A DNA stretch of 24,812 nucleotides, taken from NCBI GenBank assembly GCA_037447655.1, contig JBBHKE010002221.1, forward strand, positions 1-24,812, read 5' to 3'. The notes beneath the pieces were generated by a model. That model was given only the letters and a program-made list of their open reading frames with translations, did not search any database and was not told the DNA's origin. The translations under genes and the position numbers were made by a program. This document shows positions 9,713-22,050 of the stretch, piece by piece. Position 1 is the first letter of the stretch; each line of letters starts with the position of its first letter. The DNA is from Zygnema cylindricum (taxonomy: Eukaryota; Streptophyta; Zygnematophyceae; Zygnematales; Zygnemataceae).

Positions 9713-12050
9713 TCACTTCATCGCGAGCCAGCTTCTGGTCCTCTGACTTTGCAGCCATGACCACACTTCCTGACCTCGGGAAGATTGACAACCACGATTT
9801 CCCTTAATTGTGTAAAAGGGAGACTGCAGCCTCTGAAGAAGAGCTGATACTCTTGCTAGAAGAGAGTCCCCAGTAGAAGGACCTTCCCTACTACGTCCCC
9901 AGCCAGTGACAATATGAATTTGCTCGGGAACCTTAACAGCCTCAAAAGTGTTCCTCAAATGTGAAAGTTCAACAGCCAGCACAGGTTCAACGGCAAGAGG
10001 GTGAAGATCATGAAGGTCAATCTTCCAAGCGCCTCTGTCTAAATATTGCAACCGTGTTAAGAAACCATGAATCTTTGCTTCTTTCAAAAATCGACGGGCA
10101 CGATTTTCCAAGCCCAGTTTCGCCAGAAATGCAACGATTGCCATGATTGTGTCATCAGCTAATGTTGCGGATGATTCAAATGTCAGCTTCTTGAGCTCAC
10201 TAACTATGCCATTCCAGAAGCTTTCCTCCTCACATACATGTTGAGGACACATTGACAACTCCGAAACTACCTTGTGTAGCCAATGACCACTGGCTTCCAT
10301 GCAGTCCACCAGACTCACCGCTGCCTCCTCTGACGTACACTCAAGGCAAAGAGTTAGGAGAGAGGTATATGTGTAGGTATTGACAAGTCCCAACTCTTTC
10401 TTCATGGTAGCCAATGCACCTTTTGCTGCAGAGAACATTCCCCTCTTTGCATAACCGGAGAGCAAAGTCAAGTACGTAGAATGATCTGGTGTCAGTTTAT
10501 CAGCTTTCATAGTCGCAATCATTTCCTCAGCCTCAGACATCTGACCAATTTTCACATACATATGAATAAGTACATTGTAGATAAGAGAGTCCAACTTCAG
10601 ACCGGCTTCAAATTGCGCTTCATGAAACAGACGTTTTGCCTGCTCCACGTTTTTTCGCTTCGAAAAAAAGTCAACGAGAGTGAGGTAGGTAACATTATCG
10701 GGAATCACATTTTCTAGTTTCATCTCTTCGAGCAGAGCAAGAGCCTCCTTGACAAGGTTTGCCCTACAGTATGCTTGCATCAGCCTGTTATACTTAAAAA
10801 CATCTGGAGGTAGTCCATTGGCAGCCATTTCTTTCAACACTGCTGCAGCTCTTTGAAATTGCTTCGTTATGCCATAGAGCGTAATCAGTTCACCATATAA
10901 ATGTTGGCTAAGTTTACAATTAAACTTCTTGACCACCTCGAAAAACTCTATTGCTTCATAGTTGCGCCGAGCTTTGACCATACCGCGAACGACAACACTG
11001 CAAAAACCTCACCACCAGTTAAGGTACTAGACCTGACGAATTAGCTGCCTAAAAAGGAATGAACAGATCGAAAATGAATGCGACACAACACATCGTGTAC
11101 GGCTTGTCATGTAGCAATGAGAAAGAAGAAGAAAGACAAATTTGAACAACACTCACGAAATAAGAGAACATAATTACTACTCTTGTGAGCAAACATAGAC
11201 ATAACTGCAACGTCAGTTCTGACCTGAAAGTGTATTCAGTCGGATGCACTCCAGTCGCCAACATCTGATTGTAAGTCTTCATCATCTTATCAAACTGGTG
11301 AGCGTCAGCGTATGCTTTCATTACGACATTAAATGCAACCTCATCAGCTTCTCCTCCAGTAAACGTGCTAAAATTATTCAGGAGATTTTTCAGTCTGGTG
11401 AAATGTTTTCCCTTTGCTAAGATCTTCATGATAGTACACATAACATAATTATCTGTCACAAAGGCCGGCTGAGTTCTGACCCAATTGAAAAAACTAAGAG
11501 CTAGAGGTGGTTTACTTTCCAAGTGCTCAAGAACATAGCATGAATCGTACTGATTCACCTGCCCATGCCATGGCTGCAGAGACTCTTTCAACCAGGAATC
11601 TAACTTGCTTGCCTGTTCCAATCTTACATCTGCGAGTTCAACTTCTTCCAAGATTGCTAAAATAGTGGTTCCTTTATTTTTCGTCTGCTCTTGAAATCCC
11701 CGTGCTCTTTGTGATTTTTGCAATACACTCTGCCCAATGCATGGAAGCGGTTTCCCACCTTTCTTATTAACATGTCGAACTCCCCCATTTATATACTTGG
11801 CTTTGTGAACTTCATGGAAAATTTCAAACGAAGAAAGGTCGGCATTTTCAGGGCCGGGAATTGGTGGTGGAAGCTGAGAAAATCTTCTATATGGCCATAC
11901 AGAAAGGCTGGAGTGCATTAAACTGCGTAAGTCTCTGGATCGGAAGCATCTAAGAGGACAGACAACAGAAGGCAGAAAACCTTCTATTGCACTACTCGAC
12001 CTGACCGACCGCAGGTATTGAAAAACTGTTTGAGCCATGCTGCAGAACAT
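9713..12050 (-). CDS. PPR-SMR protein, paralogue A (two exons)
   Basis: P-class pentatricopeptide-repeat protein with a C-terminal SMR (small MutS-related) domain, a class of organelle RNA-binding proteins. Exon 1 is 12038-11224 and exon 2 is 10997-9713, with a 226-bp phase-2 GT-AG intron; AG plus T makes Ser inside motif 3 (EYTF|S). The start at 12038 is chosen because it aligns with the start of paralogue B; ATG 12050 would add four residues. Product: 699 residues. The Arg-rich N-terminus with YRRFSQ (about 50-55) suggests mitochondrial import; plastid cannot be excluded. Nine PPR motifs begin at about 196, 233, 268, 303, 338, 373, 409, 444 and 479. The SMR domain (about 597-688) has IDLHDLH (598-604) and TGWG (636-639), then PFYTIKGNRGC. 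No frame break. The family is related to plant PPR-SMR proteins such as GUN1, but orthology is not claimed. Confidence 0.93.
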
Positions 12051-12597
12051 CTGACAGAACTCTGGAGGTTATAAACCTGGATGATGCCTCACCATGAAAC
12101 ATCATCCAGTCAGCATGAAGGCTGCAATGATGTGAACCATTCCTTAACATAATTTGTCAATGGTCTGGCAAATACTGTATTGTAACTGAAATGACGAAAT
12201 GGCGCGAGCAAGGAAACAAGTCATGAGAAGTCATTGAATTTCCAAGGCAAATGAGGGAAAAATACAGCCATGACTTCCTAGAAACTATTCTAGTTGAAGG
12301 TAGACATGGCGTTCTTTGAGGTTTATCATTTCAGTGGGAGCCATGGTAGTAACAATTCTCCACTGTGCCTTTTGCACTGTCGCGTCCAAGACTACAGTAC
12401 CGTACACCATCGGAATAAATAAATATATATGTTTCTTTCTTTCTTTATAAAGAAATAGTTCGCGTGTAGTTTTAACTTTTAAGTGTTATTCTAAGTCGAG
12501 TTTGGGTGACGTGGCTAATTCATAACCGTTTACATAAATAGCATGTAAAAGAAAACAATTACTGTCATCTGCACTATTTTAGTATGCTGGATTCGAG

Positions 12598-12727
12598 ATA
12601 CATTTTAAATTCAGTATGCGCACATACATTTTAAATTCAGTATGCGCACATACATTTTAAATTCAGTATGCGCACATACATTTTAAATTCAGTATGCGCA
12701 CATACATTTTAAATTCAGTATGCGCAC
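12598..12727. repeat. Minisatellite, 5 identical 26-bp units
   Basis: Five head-to-tail copies start at 12598, 12624, 12650, 12676 and 12702 with no mismatch. Each unit contains ATACATTTTAAATTCAGTAT followed by GCGCAC. Across unit joins, GCGCACATAC and GTATGCGC form a near-palindrome. There are no spacers, so it is a minisatellite. Perfect identity implies recent expansion. Confidence 0.95.
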
Positions 12728-12989
12728 AAATCTATTCTAATACGCTTTGGCGACGTGGCAGAATTAAATATGTTAAGGCAATATTGGTCAGTCAGGATTT
12801 TTGTCCGATTAGGAGTGCACGCTCGGTTCACTTCATTGTTCCAAACCCTTTGCCTATTTTCTTTTCACTCTTGTATTCTTTAAATTTGTTATATTTTTCC
12901 GCCTTTTTGTACCTCGATAATTTTTCAATCACACTATTTGCAATAAATATATCACAATTGCCTCTGCTCCTCCCTTAAGCTAACAAAGA

Positions 12990-13300
12990 GTACGACTTTA
13001 TTGACAAAGGAAGATAGTAAACTCTTTTAGACCATGGGAACAAAAGCCAAAGGAAAACAAGAACCTAAAGGAACAAAATGACGGTGGAGGAAAACTAATA
13101 GAAAAGTAGAAACAAACTAAAAGCAATAACAGTGTGAAAGGAACTAACACGCGAACAATGGCAGGCCATCAAAAGACATTAAAAGGGACAAAAAAATACA
13201 AAAATAACAATAAAATGGCGCACCCAAAACAAAAACTACCTAACAAAACCCTAAACTAGCAAAAGAACCACTAAAATTAACCTCTTAAACCTCTAGGCTT
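12990..13300 (-). repeat. Dispersed repeat, second long copy
   Basis: Begins GACTTTATTGACAAAGGAAG (about 12998) and continues into A-rich sequence that matches 395-640, including AAAAGACATTAAAAGGGAC (about 13170). As in copy 1, the minus strand ends in an AATAAAGTC-type sequence. Intermediate relatives of the terminal part are at about 8555 and 16077 inside the duplicated segments. Confidence 0.45.
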
Positions 13301-13312
13301 GACGGAGCAAGT

Positions 13313-14010
13313 TTAGGGAGTTTTGAAACACGCCGATATCAATTCGAAGGACAACATAAGCTCAGCCCTGATGTAAAGCCACAAATGGACGTTGACAATA
13401 AAAATAAGAGCGGACGACAGTATGAGGGCTTTTGTGGACCCTCCACTCGTCAGAACGTCAATCACAGGTATGGAGGAATTTATGCAACACAATTCTTCAA
13501 GGACAAAATATTTTGATGTCGTCGAAATAAAGTCATCCATAACATCCGGGTGTGCACAATACTGTCCTTATCCTTCTTCCTACTTGCAGCCACTTTAACA
13601 TGCTGAGCAGCTTGACTAACGACAACAATTGAGGCGGTTTTTTAACAAACATAATTCACCACAAATAGTATGAGCACCATCGAGCAAACATTTATCGAAT
13701 TCTGACCTCCCGGTGAACAAAATGGGCTCCTTTGATGCAAAGATCGCCAAAATTTTGCAAACAATGTCGAGTGCTTGAATCAACTCTCCCTCAAAGGAGC
13801 AATGAAGCAAATGCACGCCATTGGCATGAAGGATAAAGTCGCACGAGCCAATGGAGAGAGTCGAGTAAAGGTGGATGAGGGAGGCTAAGCATGAACTTGA
13901 GGGAGTTGGTAAAATTGGCGGATTAGATTCAACCAATAGCCAAGCTCTAAAACAAAGGCTCTCCCAAAAGAGAAAAAAAGCACGTGAAGACTTACAAAGA
14001 AACATCTCTC
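13313..14010 (-). pseudogene. Decayed block, possibly formerly coding, unidentified
   Basis: The minus strand has two adjacent long-ish open frames, 14005-13616 and 13540-13313, separated by stops. They read like protein (for example LIQALDIVCKILAIFASKEP, then VLEELCCINSSIPVIDVL). I cannot name the family. The part at about 13850-13985 is diverged from, but clearly related to, 21862-22020 on the plus strand, where it lies just upstream of the PPR relic. In this position it is about 1.8 kb upstream of PPR-SMR A in the same orientation, so it may belong to the ancestral PPR locus. Confidence 0.3.
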
Positions 14011-14694
14011 AATGCTTGGGTCATATGATGGCAACAACCTTATCACAAAAAAATCTTTGACACCTGTAAGTGGCTTCCTTACAACGTTTCAACATTGTCC
14101 ACTGCAAGGAAGTTGAAACTTGAGACATTTATTTATAACTAAGATTTTGGATTGGTTTCAAAATATTGCCTACTAATTTGTGTTAGTACTAATATGTGAG
14201 TGAGATCTATGGTTTAGGTATTTGAACGTTTACCAAAACTTCGACAACTGTGTACTCAACACAGCTATTTGTGCAAGCATTTTATGATTCAAGAACATAT
14301 TGCCTTTTAAAATGAAACTAATTGCTTGACTAAAAGGTACTGGAAAAATTGGCATATACGTAAAAAATAAATGGAGGAATAAAACATGTCGCCTCCGAAA
14401 AAAAGTACAAAGAAGCAAGCCAACGAAGGAACTCAACAAGGGGGCGACGGGTCATGTTGTTCTAGTTGAAAGATAATAATACAATATATACCTCTTTGTT
14501 AATGTTTCCTATATGACACGCACATTGTCTGGATTTCTTGTTTATACCTTGTGTGAACAAGCAACATTTACAGAAATGCGACATCAAGTGCAAAAAATCA
14601 GCTTAAGTGATTCCCGTTTGCATATAAGAATTCATTTTTTTTTCTAAAGCATTAAAAATTTTATGTAACCGTGTTCCGAAGTACTTACAATATC

Positions 14695-14738
14695 TGCTAG
14701 CGGTTCAAATTCGCCATGCTAGCGGTTCAAATTCGCCA
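14695..14738. repeat. Perfect 22-bp direct duplication
   Basis: Units 14695-14716 and 14717-14738 are identical (TGCTAGCGGTTCAAATTCGC and CA). Copy A has a single related sequence (TCTGCTCAGATTTGCCAAG near 6417), so the duplication arose after the segments separated. Confidence 0.9.
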
Positions 14739-17226
14739 AGCAGGTTGGTATGTTTTTTACCACTTGAAGATACTGTCTGTCTGTCTGGTGTTCTTTGTGG
14801 AGGGAAACGGGGACAGTTACCCGCTCCATACATTGCAGTTATTCTTCATATGTGTACATTTGTATGTTATTTTTGTAGTCATGAAACTTACCCTCTACCT
14901 AGCATTTACTATCTTCTTGTCTTTGCTACATTTTATTATGTTTTGTTAAAGTGTGCACGTATTAGGCACCCACAGCCTCCCAACTTGTTCCTGGATAAAC
15001 TGAATAACTTGATCCCCAGTTTGGAGAAAAGCCGAGGTTACGATATTAAATTGCAACCACAGAATAGTTGATGTGACAAAATTGTGAGGCCCCTCACAAA
15101 TTTCATCTTTGCCCCACGTATTACCACTCAGAAGCAAAAATAAAGATCTATGTAAACTTAAGTTGCCCCTGAAGAAAGCAAAACCAAAAAGCATTCATAT
15201 CCGGTTTGGCTGACGTCATATCTTACATCATTGTAACAAGTTTTTTCTTTGTCCAGAGGGAGCCAAAATAGTGTGGCATGGAAGTGCAACTCTTACAAGT
15301 TTTTTTTTTAACCAAGGAACATGTCTTAGCATCGCTACCATAGAGAAAACTATGACATGATAATAACCAACAGTGGACAAAATTAAACCAATTTAGCTCG
15401 CCTAACTGAAACCAATTGAACAATGAGATATAGTAAAAATGGGAAATGCTTCTGATGCTAAGCATATGCATTAAGTATGCAGCAGTCACAAAAACAGACA
15501 TGAATTAGGAATGGTTAAGTGGAATTAGTCTCCAAATCACCTATTATATATAAAAAAAAGCCACGACATCAGGACCACGTTTAAAAGCAGGTAGTAAATT
15601 ACAAAAGAGGGAGAGGAAAGGGAGGTCAATCGACACATGATCACCTACCAAAAAACTTTATGCAAAAGTTGACCACGTGTATAAAAATATAAACTATGGC
15701 TGAGCACAACCCACCACTATTGTGCCGAATTATTAGCGTTAGCAGCTTATTACGATTAACTAAACTAAATGAAGTAATACAACGTGGCTAGTTATGGGAC
15801 TGTACTTATATAGCGTTATTAACACTAATTATGATTTTGGGTAAAAAAAGCACTCCCCGGAGTTCAGAGTAATTAACTTTGACAAAAAATGTAAACAATG
15901 GATGGTTAGCAATGTCAATCACCCGAAACACATTTTTTTGCATGAACCTCCCCACCCCTTTCCCCATCCCCTTTGGAGCGAAGTCCATATTCCCAATATG
16001 CCATATTGAACAGTCTAGCCACTGCTGATAGTCCTATTGAGTTTAGAGCCATGATTAAAACCAAAGAGTAAATGGTAAGACTTTATTAAGAAAGCTCGAT
16101 AGTAAACCATCTTAAAAACCAAGAGAAGTTCAATGAGAATGAGACGAGCAAAATTGTAGCTCAAAATTATTTCGATTAAAATATCTTCAGCCGAAGACAA
16201 ATGTAAGACTAAAAAACAATTTTGCTATATAAATGTTCTTTTCGGAAATAGAACCACTGACCGGACATGAAAAGTACAAAGGAAAAGAAACCCCACTCTA
16301 ACACTTTCCTTACTCTAATAGCAATTTAAAATGTACAGGAGAGTCAAACATAGAACAGGTGACCTGTCGGCCGATCCTGGAATCCGAAATTCTAAGCTGC
16401 ACGAGCGAGAGTATACCAAAGTTTTAGATAGAGGCTATCAAAACCCTAAAAAAATACATAAAAAACCCAGCACCTATATAATGTGCATTCAAAAACTTCC
16501 TATTTTTCTAAATACGAAATTATGTAGCATTTACTACACCATTCATATTGACAAACTTACCAGGGAACAAAAGTCTAATTTCCTGATAATAATAATCAGC
16601 TACAAAACAATATCCTATTCTACGATGTTGGGGACACCTCAACATCTTCCTTCCATCTCAAGAATAAGTAAAATCCTCTCATATAGAGCACTCCCCAAAA
16701 AAAGGTGTAGGACAAACTTTACTGGCATCGCAAGTCCGAAACAGGAAATTCATCCGTCATCCTACTGTACAAACCAGGACTTGTACCTCATGTCCACCAC
16801 TGAAGATTGTTCAGTACAAGTAGAAAGGCGATAGTCAAAAAGGAGAATGAAATCGCCAGATTGAGCTCTAAAATGGAATAACCATGGATGAGAATAAGCT
16901 TCTAGCTCCTTAAGTTGCAATCCCATATCTACAAGGCAAATATGCAGTGAACATCAGTTATGTACAACAAACTACAAGAGCAATGGTCCACATGACATAA
17001 TCAGTTGTACTGATGTGGCCCAATCTGAAGTTGTTTTGGCGGGCCCAATCATTATGGTGAATATCAGGATGCAACCTGGCTTGTCACTTGATAACAGCCC
17101 GGAAATTAACAATGTGAAATACAATAAATGTTGACTTGGAGTTGATGTCAAGTACGACATCGAAATATAATTCACCAGTCGAATGATAAACTCGGATGTG
17201 ATTCTTGACATTCAAAAGACAAACTA

Positions 17227-19545
17227 TCAGTTCATAGCCAGCCAGCTTCTTGTCTTTTGACTTTGCAGCCATATCCACACTTCTTGACCTTGGGCAGATT
17301 GACAACCGCCATTTCCCGGAATTGTGCGAAAGGGCGACTGCAACTGCTGAAGAATAGCTGATACTCTTGCTTGAATGGAGTCCCCGTTAAAATGACCTTC
17401 CCTACTGCGTCCCCAGCCGGTGACAATTTCAACTCGATCGAGAACCTTACCAGCCTCAAGAATGGTCCTCAAATGTGAAAGCTCAACAGCCAGTACAGGT
17501 TCAACGGCCAGAGGGTGGAGATCATGAAGGTCGATATTCCAACAGCTTCTGTCTGCATATTGCATTCGTGTTAAGAAACCCTGCATCCTAGCTTCTTTCC
17601 AAAATCGACGGGCACGATTTTCCAGCCCCAATTTTGCCAGAAATGCAACGATTGACATGATTGTGACATCAGCTAATGTTGCAGATTCAATAGTAAGCTT
17701 CTTGAGTTCACTAACTATGCCATTCCAGAAGCTTTCCTCCTCATATACATGATGTGGAAACATTGACAACTCCAAAACTACCTTGTGTAGCCAATGACCA
17801 CTGGCTTCCATGCAGTCCACCAGGCACGCTGCTGTCTCCTCTGACGTACACTCCAGGCAAAGAGTTAGGAGAGAGGTGTATGACTGCGTATTGACAAGTC
17901 CCAACTCTTTCTTCATGGTAGCCAGTGTACCTTTTGCTGCAGAGAACATTCCCCTCTTTGCATAACCAGAGAGCAAACTGAAGTACGTAACATGATCTGG
18001 TGTCAGTCTGTCACCTTTCATAGTCCCAATCAAATCCTCAGCCTCAGACATCTGACCAATCTTCACATACATATGAATCATTACATTGTAAATATGACAA
18101 TTCAATTTCAGACCGCCTTCAGATTGAGCGTCGTGAAACAGACGTTTTGCCTTCTCCACGTCGTTTCGCCTTGAAAAATAGGCAATGAGCGTGACGTAGG
18201 TGATGTTGTTGGGAATCACCTTTTCTAGTTTCATCTCTTCGAGCAGAGCAAGGGCCTCCTCGCCAAGGCTTTCCCTACAGTATGCTTGCATCAGCCTGTT
18301 ATACACAACTACATTTGGCAGTAGTCCATTGGCAGTCATTTCTTTCAACACTGCTGCAGCTCTTTGAAATTGCTTCGTTATGCCATAGAGCGTAATCAGT
18401 TCACCATACAAATGTTGATCAAGTGTACGATTTAACTTCTTGGCCTTCTCGAAAAACTCAATAGCTTCATAGTTGCGCCGAGATTTGAGCAGACCACGAA
18501 TCACAATACTGCAAAAACCCACCACCAATTACATTACAAGACCGGACAAATTAGCTGCTTAATCAGGAATAAACAGATCGACAATGAATGTGACACAACA
18601 TATTGTATACAGGTTGTCATGTAATGATGAGCAAGAAGAAGAGAAACAAATTTGAACAGCAGTCAAGAAAAAAGAGAACATCAAATTATTATTCTTGAGA
18701 GCGAAGCATAGACATTACTGCCAGGAAAATTCTGACCTGAATGTGTATTCAGTTGGATGCACTCCAGTCGCCAACATCTGATTGTAAGTCTTCATCATCT
18801 TATCAAACTGGTGAGCATCAGCGTATGCTTTCATGACTACGTTAAATGCAACCACATCAACTTCTCCTCCAGTAAACGAGCTAAAATTATTTAATAGATT
18901 TTCCAGAAGGGTGAAATGTTTTCCCTTTGCTAAGATCTTCATGAAAGTACACAGAAAGTAGTTACCTGTCATAAAAGCGGGCTGGGTTCTGACCCAATTG
19001 AAAAAACTAAGAGCTAGAAGTGGTTTATTTTCCAAGCGTAAAAGAACATTGCATGCGTCGTACTGATTCACCTGTCCATGCCATGGCTGCAAGGAGTCTT
19101 TCAACCAGGAATCTAGCTTGCCTGCCTGCTCCAATCTTACATCATCTAGTTCAACTTCATGCAAGATTGTTAAAACGCTGGTCATTTTTTGTCTCTCGTC
19201 CACTTGTAATCCTTTTGCTGTATGAGATGTCTGTGAAACACGCTGCCACCTATCCAGGAAAGGTTTCTGAGCTTTGTTGTTAACACGTTGAACTCCGCTG
19301 TTCGCATATTTAGCTGTGCCATTGTCATTGACAATTTCAAACGAAAAGATGATGGCATTTTCAGAACCGAAAATTAGTGGAGGAAGCTGAGAATATCTTC
19401 TATCTGACCACAGGGACAAGTGCTTTAAGTTGAGTGAGTTTCTTGAACGAAAGCACCTATGGGAGCGGACAACAGAAGGCACAAGACTGTCTACTGTACT
19501 ACTCGACCTGACCGGACACGAGTATTGGAAAACCGCACGAGCCAT
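17227..19545 (-). CDS. PPR-SMR protein, paralogue B (two exons)
   Basis: Tandem paralogue of the gene at 9713-12050 with the same structure. Exon 1 is 19545-18737 and exon 2 is 18508-17227, with a 228-bp phase-2 intron at the same codon (AG|T, Ser in EYTFS). Product: 696 residues, no frame break. The N-terminus MARAVFQYSCPVRSSSTVD is Arg/Ser-rich and has DRRYSQ, similar to a mitochondrial cleavage context. Nine PPR motifs align with A without internal gaps. The SMR domain keeps IDLHDLH and TGWG and ends PFRTIPGNGGC then VWIWL. Compared with A, the last residue of motifs 3, 4, 5 and 6 has changed (S to D, D to N, D to N, D to N). These positions help set RNA-base choice in PPR proteins, so a different target is likely. 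Conserved reading frame and intron indicate a functional gene. Confidence 0.93.
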
Positions 19546-19940
19546 GTTGCGAAACTTCTAACAAAATTTTGGAGATTATTATCCTGGATGAAGCTTCATC
19601 ATGAAACCAGCACAAAGCTTGCAAAAATGTGAGAAATTCCGTGCAAAAACTTGTCAATGAACTCATTCATCAAAATTAGAAAGTGAAATGAAGAAAGCAG
19701 CTCGCAAGGAAACGAGCCATGGTAAGCAAGCTTATTGAATTTCAATGACAAACAGCGAAGTCTACAGCTATGGCTTCCAAGAAAACAATCCTCGTGGTTA
19801 ACTTAAATGGCATCACACTTGGCCTTTTTTTTTTTTTTGGTCTCCTGCTTTGACTTTCCGGTTTTTAAGTTACACTGAAACGGGAGCCATGGCTTGCCTA
19901 CAGTTCTCCAAAGTGTCTTCCAAGAAGTACAATGTACTTA

Positions 19941-21022
<1,082 letters not shown>

Positions 21023-21861
21023 TCTCAAAACGTGACATAGAAAATTTAAAGTTTATTGTCATCAACAAGACATCAACAAAAAGAAAAATAATTTCAAATA
21101 AAAGGTCAAAAGATTAAAAGGGAAGGTCAAAACTCCGGACCCCTCTCTTTCTCACACATACCCACTCTACCCCTCTCCGATATCAAAAATCTCGCCTTAA
21201 AAAGCTCCCCAACCTTACATCACGGGTATCCCGTTCAAAGCACCTTCCTTTTATCTCGTCCTCACCTCATCAAACCACACCACCATCCCCACCGCCCCTT
21301 CCCCAACATTCCTTACATACAATTGGGAGACAAAAAATTTCCCTCCCTCTCGCATTCCTATGCCCAAATCACGGGTGTATCTAATACCGGGGGGGGGGGG
21401 AGGAGAGGAGAGACACTATCAAGGACGTGGGTATAGCCACAAAGTGAGGTGACGAAAGAACTCTACAATAGACTTGTTTTTTTGCCGCCTTCAGACTCTA
21501 TGTATTTCATAATGTATTTTTTTGTATATTGAGCCTTCCAATCCAGCCTCTACCTTACTCTGGACATAATTTATTTAAAATACTTTTACTTCTAAACTTT
21601 GGGAGTGATTCATTCCATGTGGACGACCTCCCCAATTTTATTGACATTCAAGTGGCTTTTATTATTTAGGCGATGTGTTTAAACCAACTCCCCTCCCACC
21701 TCACCCCGCACTTCCCCTCACACCTTTACTTTTGTCTCATTCCTTTTTGGCGCAGATGATCGTGCATTTGTCCATTAAAGAATATATGATGATGTTATTT
21801 TTAACACCCGGGCTTTTCGCGACGCTTCCCTCTGATATTGAAGTTACTCGTTTCCTCTCTT
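21023..21861. other. Intergenic with a G-run, no gene seen
   Basis: C/T-rich and A-rich stretches without coding signal. A run of 12 G lies at 21389-21400, followed by AGGAGAGGAGAG. Confidence 0.5.
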
Positions 21862-22020
21862 GCAGCGGCCCTAGTTTTGGAGCTTGGCTGTTAGTTACAC
21901 CTATTTTTTTTACACTATGTTTCACGCTTGTTTCACCTCTGCCCACAAGTTCATACTTGGCCTCATTTTAACGTCCACGTTTAAACGATTCTCCGGTTTG
22001 CTCGTGCAACCGTATCCTCC
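21862..22020 (+). pseudogene. Relic upstream block of the inverted PPR locus copy
   Basis: Related to the minus strand of about 13850-13985: TTTTGGAGCTTGGCTGTTAG here matches TTTTAGAGCTTGGCTATTGG there, and AAGTTCATACTTGGCCTC matches AAGTTCATGCTTAGCCTC, with GCTCGTGCAAC against GCTCGTGCGAC further on. No intact frame. It lies directly before the PPR exon relic, which suggests the pair moved together. Confidence 0.5.
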
Positions 22021-22050
22021 ATCCTTACACAGCTAAGTAGGTGAATTGAG

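Larger units (their letters stand above)
6235..12395. repeat. Segmental duplication, copy A
   Basis: Collinear with copy B (about 14515-19940). Matching anchors include CACATTGT...TTCTTGTTTATA (6241 and 14521), CACAGCCTC (6669 and 14970), the GAGCGAAGTCCATAT block (8453 and 15976), the PPR-SMR gene with its 3' flank, and GGGAGCCATGG upstream of the gene (12337 and 19882). Flanking DNA is more diverged than the coding exons. Outer edges are estimated by eye to within tens of bases. Confidence 0.85.
12396..14514. other. Spacer between the two duplicated segments
   Basis: This DNA separates copy A from copy B and is not part of the shared unit. It holds a 26-bp minisatellite, a dispersed repeat copy and a decayed block, listed separately. 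From about 14020 to 14514 I see nothing except AT-rich sequence. Confidence 0.6.
14515..19940. repeat. Segmental duplication, copy B
   Basis: Collinear with copy A (about 6235-12395) in the same orientation, with the PPR-SMR gene intact in both. It lacks the 798-bp transposon of copy A and has a private 22-bp tandem duplication at 14695-14738. The homology includes both the 5' and 3' flanks of the gene, so the whole locus was duplicated as DNA; the intron is also kept, which rules out retroposition. Confidence 0.85.

Noticed and set aside
11049-11223. Extension of PPR exon 1 past EYTFR
   Set aside because: This is intron read-through; splicing at AG|GTCAG restores the PPR motif in both paralogues.
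12598-12727. CRISPR-like regular repeat
   Set aside because: Units are directly adjacent with no spacers, and the DNA is eukaryotic.
14695-14738. tRNA T-arm-like GGTTCAAATTC in duplicate
   Set aside because: No other tRNA arms; explained by a 22-bp tandem duplication.
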